NCBI RefSeq assembly: GCF_044755465.1
Contig: NZ_JBIVRB010000001.1
Coordinates: 310,001 to 374,000, forward strand
DNA length: 64,000 nt
Source of the DNA: Peterkaempfera sp044755465
GTDB lineage: Bacteria; Actinomycetota; Actinomycetes; Streptomycetales; Streptomycetaceae
Direction of reading: 5' to 3'
Below are positions 59,076 to 64,000 of this stretch, in pieces (positions within the stretch are counted from its first letter, which is position 1; each line of letters opens with the position of its first letter). Made by a program: the position numbers and the translations under genes. Under the pieces are notes generated by a model, which saw only the letters and a list, made by a program, of their open reading frames with translations, was not told the origin of the DNA and ran no database searches.

Positions 59076-60572
59076 TCAGTCCAGTTCGAACAGGGGCTCC
59101 GGCTTCTGTGCCTTGTGGGAGTACCGCTGGGCCTTGGACGCTCGACTTCGAGTGCGCCGCTGGCGCTCGATGGTGGTTTCCTCGCTGAACTCTGTGGCCA
59201 CGACGACGCTGTGACCGGCGCTGACTCGGCGTTGGACGAGGTCCCGGAGTTGCTCGGCCGTGGTTCCGACCGTCCCGGCCAAGCCGTGCTTGACCAGCTC
59301 GACGAACTGGGTGCTGACCAGGTGGCGTTCCACCTGGTCGTAGCCGAGCAGGCGAGCTTCGCTTCCCTCCCGGCCGCGGGTGCAGTCGTCCTCCAAGAGG
59401 AGACGCACGTAGGAGACCGGGAGGTACATGCCAGGAGTGAGCCCTCCGGTGAAGCTCTCCGGGTCCCGCGGCCAGTAAGCGAGCTTCAAGAAGCACGGGT
59501 CGCTCCCCAGCCGCCAGTCGCTGGGGCGGGACGGTGAGGTGCTCAGCTTCGCCACTTCGTCGAGTCGGTCGAGCTGGCTTCTCAGCCGCTCGTCCACCCG
59601 GATCGACCTCTTGCGTGATTCGAGACGCTTGTACTGGACGAACGTGAAGCTCATGGTCGGCTCGTGGTAGTAGATCATGTCGGTGCCGAAGCGGGACTCG
59701 ATCGGGGTGGCATTGACGTTGGCCACCTCCAGGTATCGGCCGCTGGCGTCTCGCAGTACGTGCACGTCGCAGCGTGTTCCCACGCCGTCCTCCCACTCGC
59801 TGAACAGGCCGAAGGCCTCACCTGAAGCGCGGACGTCATGGTCGATCAGGCTGTGCTCAACCGGCTGGGGGATGAGGCCGGCCAAGTACGGGTCGTGTCG
59901 TGATGGCGGGCGCTGCCACGCTGCGAGGGCGGACAGGGGAAATTCGGAGATGCGCACAACGCTGCGTGTCGCATCTTGCTGTTCCTGCCACGACCGGTCG
60001 GCCGCGTCACTGCTGTCCAGAACGGGCGGGTTCGCCTGGGCCGCGAGCCAGTCCAGCAGGCCGATAGCCCCCGGATGGGCTGCACGCAGCGCGCCATCGA
60101 TGGCCTCCCACAGAGTGTGGCTGCACATACCGACGGCACCGATCTGAGACGCTTGCTCGAACTCGCTCCGCAACTCGGCAGAGAGCCGGCTGAGAAGACC
60201 GTCGTGCCCGTCGAGCGGGATCGTCTCCATGCACTCGCGGAGGGGGTCGACGGTTATGCTCCAGTCGACAGCGCCGACCGTGTTGTGCTGCGCCACGATG
60301 CCGAGCCACATCAAGTGCCTGATCCGCTGACCGGTCGCCGTGGTGGTGGCACTCAGGAGCAGGACCATGGGCCTACTCAGGGACGGCTCAACCGGTCGGA
60401 CTTCCTTGGGCAGTGCCTTCGTCAGCCGTTGCTCGATCCTCAACTTCTCGCGGATGGAGTTCAGTCCGCCCGCAGGCAGTGTCACGATGTAGGCCACTGC
60501 AGGAGCGTATCGACGCCAGAGCCGACGCTTCATCAATTTGCCCGTACTGCAATGCGAGCAGACCGTGTCCAC
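59076..60572 (-). CDS. Unknown 498-residue protein with an Mrr-like nuclease motif
   Basis: Family not recognised. It starts with a CxxC (VCSHCSTGK) if the GTG 60572 start is right; ATG 60533 (MKRRLWRRYAPA) would omit it. A C-terminal region contains RFGTDMIYYHEPTMSFTFVQ followed by YKRLE: Asp 298 ... Gln 313-x-Lys 315, the D-x(n)-QxK pattern of Mrr-type PD-(D/E)XK nucleases. The last ~40 residues are basic. Codon use and GC are lower than in the flanking core genes. It lies between two LLM oxidoreductase copies and the type I restriction genes, so a defence or restriction role is a reasonable hypothesis, not a demonstrated one. Confidence 0.75.
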   Translation of the reverse strand: MDTVCSHCSTGKLMKRRLWRRYAPAVAYIVTLPAGGLNSIREKLRIEQRLTKALPKEVRPVEPSLSRPMVLLLSATTTATGQRIRHLMWLGIVAQHNTVGAVDWSITVDPLRECMETIPLDGHDGLLSRLSAELRSEFEQASQIGAVGMCSHTLWEAIDGALRAAHPGAIGLLDWLAAQANPPVLDSSDAADRSWQEQQDATRSVVRISEFPLSALAAWQRPPSRHDPYLAGLIPQPVEHSLIDHDVRASGEAFGLFSEWEDGVGTRCDVHVLRDASGRYLEVANVNATPIESRFGTDMIYYHEPTMSFTFVQYKRLESRKRSIRVDERLRSQLDRLDEVAKLSTSPSRPSDWRLGSDPCFLKLAYWPRDPESFTGGLTPGMYLPVSYVRLLLEDDCTRGREGSEARLLGYDQVERHLVSTQFVELVKHGLAGTVGTTAEQLRDLVQRRVSAGHSVVVATEFSEETTIERQRRTRSRASKAQRYSHKAQKPEPLFELD

Positions 60573-60620
60573 GGCCGGGGCGCTCCACCAGATGGGTTCG
60601 GAACGCCCCAGCGAAGCATC

Positions 60621-61508
60621 TCAACTCAGCTGGGCGAGGCCCTCGGTGGCGATCCGCTCGAAGGTGTCCAGGTCGTTGGCGAAGATCGAGTCCGGCACCG
60701 GCCAGTGGATCACCAGCTCGGTGATGCCCAGCTCCCGGTAGGTCCCGGCCCAGTCGACGAACGCGTCGACCGACTGCAGCGGCTTCTCCGCCGTGGACCC
60801 CTGCAGCAGCACCTTCGCCAGCTCACCCACGTCCCGCCCGGCCGCCTCGCAGGCCGCCGCCAGCTTCTCGATCTGCTGCGCCACGACCCCGGGCGCCTGC
60901 TCCACCGGCACGTCGGCCGGCCCCTTCGGGTCGCCGTACGTCACCCAGCCCTGCCCGTACCGCGCCGCCAGCTTCAGCCCGCGCGGCCCGGTCGCCGCCA
61001 CGTAGAACGGCACCCGCGGCGTCTGCACGCACCCGGGGATGTTCCGCGCCTCCACCGCCGAGTAGTAGGTGCCCTCGCGGGTCGTCGCGTCGTTCGTCAG
61101 CAACTCGTCCAGCAGCGGCACGAACTCCCCGAACCGCTCCGCCCGCTCCTGCGGTGACCACGCCTTCTGCCCCATCGCCGTCGCGTCGAACCCCGTCCCC
61201 CCGGCCCCGATCCCCAGCGTCAGCCGCCCGCCGGACACGTCGTCCAGCGTGATCAGCTCCTTCGCCAGCGTCACCGGGTGACGGAAATTTGGCGAGGTTA
61301 CGAGCGTCCCCAATCGAAGCTGCTCGGTGGCCGACGCCGCCGCGGTGAGGGTCGGGATGGAGCCGAACCACGGCCCGTCCCGGAACGACCGCCAGGAGAG
61401 GTGGTCGTAGGTGTACGCGGCGTGGAAGCCGAGGTCCTCGGCGCGCCGCCAGACCTTCTGGCCTTCGGCCCAGCGGTAGATGGGGAGGATCACTGTGCTC
61501 AGTCGCAT
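60621..61508 (-). CDS. LLM-class F420-dependent-type oxidoreductase, full length
   Basis: 295 residues. TIM-barrel LLM enzyme: MRLSTVILPIYRWAEGQKVW, HAAYTYDHLSWRSFRDGPWF, LRLGTLVTSPNFRHPVTLAK, GGRLTLGIGAGGTGFDATAM. Substrate unknown; such proteins usually use F420 or FMN. ATG 61508 has no Shine-Dalgarno; TAGGGT (minus strand, 61516-61521) ends 7 nt upstream. Its N-terminus is about 80% identical in DNA to the truncated gene at 58773-59018, which lies in the opposite orientation. Confidence 0.9.
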   Translation of the reverse strand: MRLSTVILPIYRWAEGQKVWRRAEDLGFHAAYTYDHLSWRSFRDGPWFGSIPTLTAAASATEQLRLGTLVTSPNFRHPVTLAKELITLDDVSGGRLTLGIGAGGTGFDATAMGQKAWSPQERAERFGEFVPLLDELLTNDATTREGTYYSAVEARNIPGCVQTPRVPFYVAATGPRGLKLAARYGQGWVTYGDPKGPADVPVEQAPGVVAQQIEKLAAACEAAGRDVGELAKVLLQGSTAEKPLQSVDAFVDWAGTYRELGITELVIHWPVPDSIFANDLDTFERIATEGLAQLS

Positions 61509-61592
61509 GCCATCGACCCTACGTCCGAGGGGCGCCAAGCTCTGCCGTACTCCTCGAAAGAGCACCGCTGGGTACACCGGGTGTCGCAGACG

Positions 61593-61639
61593 GCATGGGT
61601 CCAGGACACGTAGTGGGATGCGATGGCCTGGACCCATGC
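61593..61639. terminator. Inverted repeat downstream of hsdM
   Basis: GCATGGGTCCAGG (61593-61605) and CCTGGACCCATGC (61627-61639), a perfect 13-bp stem with a 21-nt loop, between the hsdM stop (61652) and the LLM start. Confidence 0.7.
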
Positions 61640-61651
61640 GGGTCGACTACT

Positions 61652-63187
61652 TCAGTCGGACTCTGCCACTGCTTCCGAGGCGGTCCGTGCTTCCCGAAGA
61701 GAGTCGGCAATCGCGGCGAACTCGTCCAAGGCAGCCTGAAGGTCCTCGACGATGTCTGCGGCGATTTCCTCGGGCGAAGGAAGCGAGTCGGCGTCTTCCA
61801 GGCTGGGGTCGCGAAGCCAGGTGATGTCGAGGTTCACCTTGTCCCGGGCCACCAGCTCGTCATACGTGAAAGGCTTGAAGCGCTCAGTCTCGACTCGCTT
61901 GCTGCGGTCATCCGCCGAGAAGCACGCGACGAAGTCGTCCAAGGCGCCCCGGGTGAGGGGGTTCTGCTTGAGCGTAAAGTGCTGCGCAGTACGAAAATCG
62001 TACACCCACAGCTTCTCCGTCCACGGCTGCTCGGGGCGCGCTGGCTTCCGGTCGAAGAACAGCACATTCGCCTTGACGCCGCCCGCGTAGAAGATGCCAG
62101 TCGGCAGGCGGAGCATGGTGTGGAGGTCGTACTCCTTGAGCAGCCGACGGCGGATAGTCTCGCCGGCTCCGCCCTCGAAGAGCACGTTGTCGGGAAGGAC
62201 CACCGCTGCCCGGCCGTGGATCTCCAACAGAGAGGCGATGTGCTGGACAAAGTTCAGCTGCTTGTTGGTGGTGGTGACCCAGAAGTCGCGGCGCTCATAC
62301 GCGATGGCTTCGCGGCTGGCACTGCCGTCCTCGCCGTAGATCGTGATCGAGGACTTCTTACCGAAGGGCGGGTTAGCGAGGACAAGACTGGCTCGCTTCG
62401 CCGGCGGCTGTGCAAGAGCGTCCTCGTCCCTGACCAGTTTCGGCCCGTTGGCATGCCCGATGCCGTGGAGGAAGAGGTTCATAGCGGCCAGGCGCGCGGT
62501 GTTGCGCACGAGCTCGGTGCCCCAGATCCCACCCGAGCTCAGGGCGCGGCGCTGCTCTGGTGTGAAGGTGTTGCCGTATTCACGGACGAGGTACTCCGCT
62601 GCTGCCAGGAGGAAGCCCCCTGTCCCGCACGCTGGGTCCGTAATTGTGTCGTCCGGGGTGGGCCGCATGCAGTCGACGATCGCCTGGATCAGCGACCTAG
62701 GCGTGAAGTACTGGCCCGCCCCAGACTTGATGTCCTCGGCACCCTTGGCCAGCAGTTCCTCGTACGCGTCGCCCTTGACGTCGGTGCCCTGCTGCGACCA
62801 ATCCTCCTTGCCGATCAGATCGACAACGAGACGGCGTAGCTTTGCTGGGTCCTGGATCTTGTTACGGGCCCCGTTGAAGATCAGGTTGAAGGTAGTGCCA
62901 GGAGAGGAGTTGCCGAGATCTTCGAGAAGGTGGCGGTATGCGATCTCAAGGGCATCACCCTTCGCGTTGACCAGTTCAGGCCACCCGCGGCCATCCCAGG
63001 CCGGACCAGACGGAAGGACCTGTTCGCGGAACATGGCCGGTCGCGACTGGGCTTCGTCGGCCATCTTGAGGAATAGCAGGAAGGTCAGCTGCTCGACGTA
63101 GTCGATGGTGGAGACGCCGTCATCCCGAAGGACGTTGCAGTAGTTCCAGAGCTTGTCAACGAGACGACGGGTCTCAAGGGTGCTCAC
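61652..63187 (-). CDS. hsdM: Type I restriction-modification system M subunit
   Basis: 511 residues. N-terminal HsdM helical domain (LETRRLVDKLWNYCNVLRDD), SAM motif I TDPACGTGGFLLAA, catalytic motif IV NPPFG, QYFTPRSLI and IWGTELVRN. It methylates adenines in the bipartite site set by HsdS. Starts at GTG 63187 overlapping the hsdS stop (GTGA). Acidic C-terminal tail. No hsdR gene appears inside the window. Confidence 0.96.
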   Translation of the reverse strand: MSTLETRRLVDKLWNYCNVLRDDGVSTIDYVEQLTFLLFLKMADEAQSRPAMFREQVLPSGPAWDGRGWPELVNAKGDALEIAYRHLLEDLGNSSPGTTFNLIFNGARNKIQDPAKLRRLVVDLIGKEDWSQQGTDVKGDAYEELLAKGAEDIKSGAGQYFTPRSLIQAIVDCMRPTPDDTITDPACGTGGFLLAAAEYLVREYGNTFTPEQRRALSSGGIWGTELVRNTARLAAMNLFLHGIGHANGPKLVRDEDALAQPPAKRASLVLANPPFGKKSSITIYGEDGSASREAIAYERRDFWVTTTNKQLNFVQHIASLLEIHGRAAVVLPDNVLFEGGAGETIRRRLLKEYDLHTMLRLPTGIFYAGGVKANVLFFDRKPARPEQPWTEKLWVYDFRTAQHFTLKQNPLTRGALDDFVACFSADDRSKRVETERFKPFTYDELVARDKVNLDITWLRDPSLEDADSLPSPEEIAADIVEDLQAALDEFAAIADSLREARTASEAVAESD

Positions 63188-64000
63188 TCGGGGATCTCCA
63201 AGTCGAGAAAGGTCTGGGAGACGGAACCGACAGGGACGATGGCGGCAGGTGCAGGCTCCTTCGGTCGTGCCTGCGAGGGATCAGCACTCGCGGCCATCCG
63301 GCTTCGGCTGAGTCCAGATGGGCGACGCTTGCCGGAACCGCGCTCAGTAGCGATGCGATGCAGGAGGCTCTCGGCCGGTTCGTCACTCGAATTCTGAGGT
63401 ACAAGTCGCCCATTAAAAGCTTCCGCGAGCAGTGCGCGGCGCAAGGACTTTGTGCGCGCCTGGCTAATTTGCACCTCGACAGAGAGCTTTGCCATCTTCC
63501 ATTCAAGGTCTTCATACTGGCGGCAGAACCTGCGCTGCCCGTCTAGATTGGGAAGGGGGAATGAGACTGCAGACAAGATCTTCTGATTGACCTTATAAAT
63601 TCCCGCAGTGGTCCTGGCCTGACGCTCGATCTGCTTACGCACTATATCAGAGTTCCAGATGATCCTCAGGAAGGACGGGAGAATTCTTTTCGGATTTGGC
63701 CGAGCTCGAATAATAGTGTCAGGATAGGCTACCGGATCTGGATCTGATTCAACGAGTGCACCACGTCCAACGAGGGAAATGGAGCCACTCCCGCGGGAGA
63801 TTAGGAAGTCTCCGCGCGAGACGAGAAAAGGCATTGCCTGATCCTCGTCCCAGTCCCCGCTCTTTCGCTGCGTGAGATCCACTCGCCCATTCCCCAGCGC
63901 CGTTAGTCGGAGAACGGGAAAGCCGCCATCGCGGGTGGTTACTGACCTGCCGTTCGAGAGCCCCTCCGCTAGGACCTCATGGAGCGCGACTTGCTCGTGT
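63184..64000 (-). CDS. hsdS: Type I restriction-modification S (specificity) subunit, cut by the window edge
   Basis: At least 272 residues. Reading into the edge gives VLAEGLSNGRSVTTRDGGFP, typical of HsdS target-recognition domains. Then an SGSISLVGRGALVES stretch, FLRIIWNSDIVRKQIERQAR, and the conserved region LRRALLAEAFNGRLVP. The 5' part, probably with the other target-recognition domain, is beyond 64000. Its stop overlaps the hsdM start, so specificity and methylase are co-translated in the order S-M. Confidence 0.93.
   Translation of the reverse strand, partial: HEQVALHEVLAEGLSNGRSVTTRDGGFPVLRLTALGNGRVDLTQRKSGDWDEDQAMPFLVSRGDFLISRGSGSISLVGRGALVESDPDPVAYPDTIIRARPNPKRILPSFLRIIWNSDIVRKQIERQARTTAGIYKVNQKILSAVSFPLPNLDGQRRFCRQYEDLEWKMAKLSVEVQISQARTKSLRRALLAEAFNGRLVPQNSSDEPAESLLHRIATERGSGKRRPSGLSRSRMAASADPSQARPKEPAPAAIVPVGSVSQTFLDLEIPE

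Overview
The window is very GC-rich, with a strong G/C third-position bias, many GTG starts, short ATGA/GTGA gene overlaps and a typical streptomycete gene set (SpoIIE-type phosphatase, RsbW-like kinase, DUF5819/HTTM pair, bkd operon with BkdR, SigE-family ECF factor). It most likely comes from the chromosome of a Streptomyces or close relative such as Kitasatospora. A perfect ParB-binding parS palindrome inside bkdC (22668-22683) suggests a position near the origin of replication, because streptomycete parS sites cluster there.

Layout. 1-8.1 kb: a two-component pair, a rhomboid-like protein, an RsbW-like kinase, MarR, a large PAS/GAF/SpoIIE/HATPase phosphatase and a J-domain-like protein. 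8.1-16 kb: rhodanese, GNAT, DUF5819 plus HTTM, a SpoU methyltransferase, and two regulator/oxidoreductase pairs with readable operators (MarR with an MDR dehydrogenase; TetR with an FAD monooxygenase). 16.4-24.3 kb: paaN with its TetR, bkdR and bkdABC, MerR and thioredoxin. 24.5-33.2 kb: flavohemoglobin-like protein, Nudix, LysR, holin-like protein, cupin, TenA, an ECF sigma factor with a membrane partner, YibE/F. 33.3-35.2 kb: TPP riboswitch and thiC. 35.2-37.9 kb: a small accessory patch with a frameshifted P-loop kinase, a CYTH protein and an APH-like kinase, bordered by a 27-bp direct repeat. 37.9-50.7 kb: membrane and phosphoesterase proteins, LacI, HisC, a repeat-bearing lipoprotein, and a MacB-like export operon followed by a two-component system. 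50.8-57.4 kb: cydA-cydB-cydDC under a Rex-like operator. 58.3-64 kb: an atypical island with a truncated LLM-type oxidoreductase gene, a 498-residue protein of unknown function with an Mrr-like D...QxK motif, a second full-length LLM oxidoreductase on the opposite strand, and hsdM/hsdS of a type I restriction system that runs off the window.

How the parts work together. bkdABC makes branched-chain acyl-CoA starters for membrane and polyketide synthesis under a local Lrp-type regulator. thiC and tenA serve thiamine synthesis and salvage. The cyd operon supplies the low-oxygen terminal oxidase and the fused transporter needed to assemble it. The 44.0-48.3 kb genes form one translationally coupled exporter unit, followed by an OmpR/EnvZ-type pair that may sense envelope state. 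Many genes lack a Shine-Dalgarno sequence and have a -10-like hexamer 6-9 nt before the start codon, which suggests leaderless transcripts.

Main points for a second look: five tandem 66-bp copies of what looks like a Streptomyces interspersed repeat, translated in frame as the CydD-CydC linker; the unknown Mrr-like protein inside the LLM/type I restriction island; parS inside bkdC; the frameshifted kinase next to CYTH; and an orphan promoter plus hairpin near 28.0-28.1 kb.
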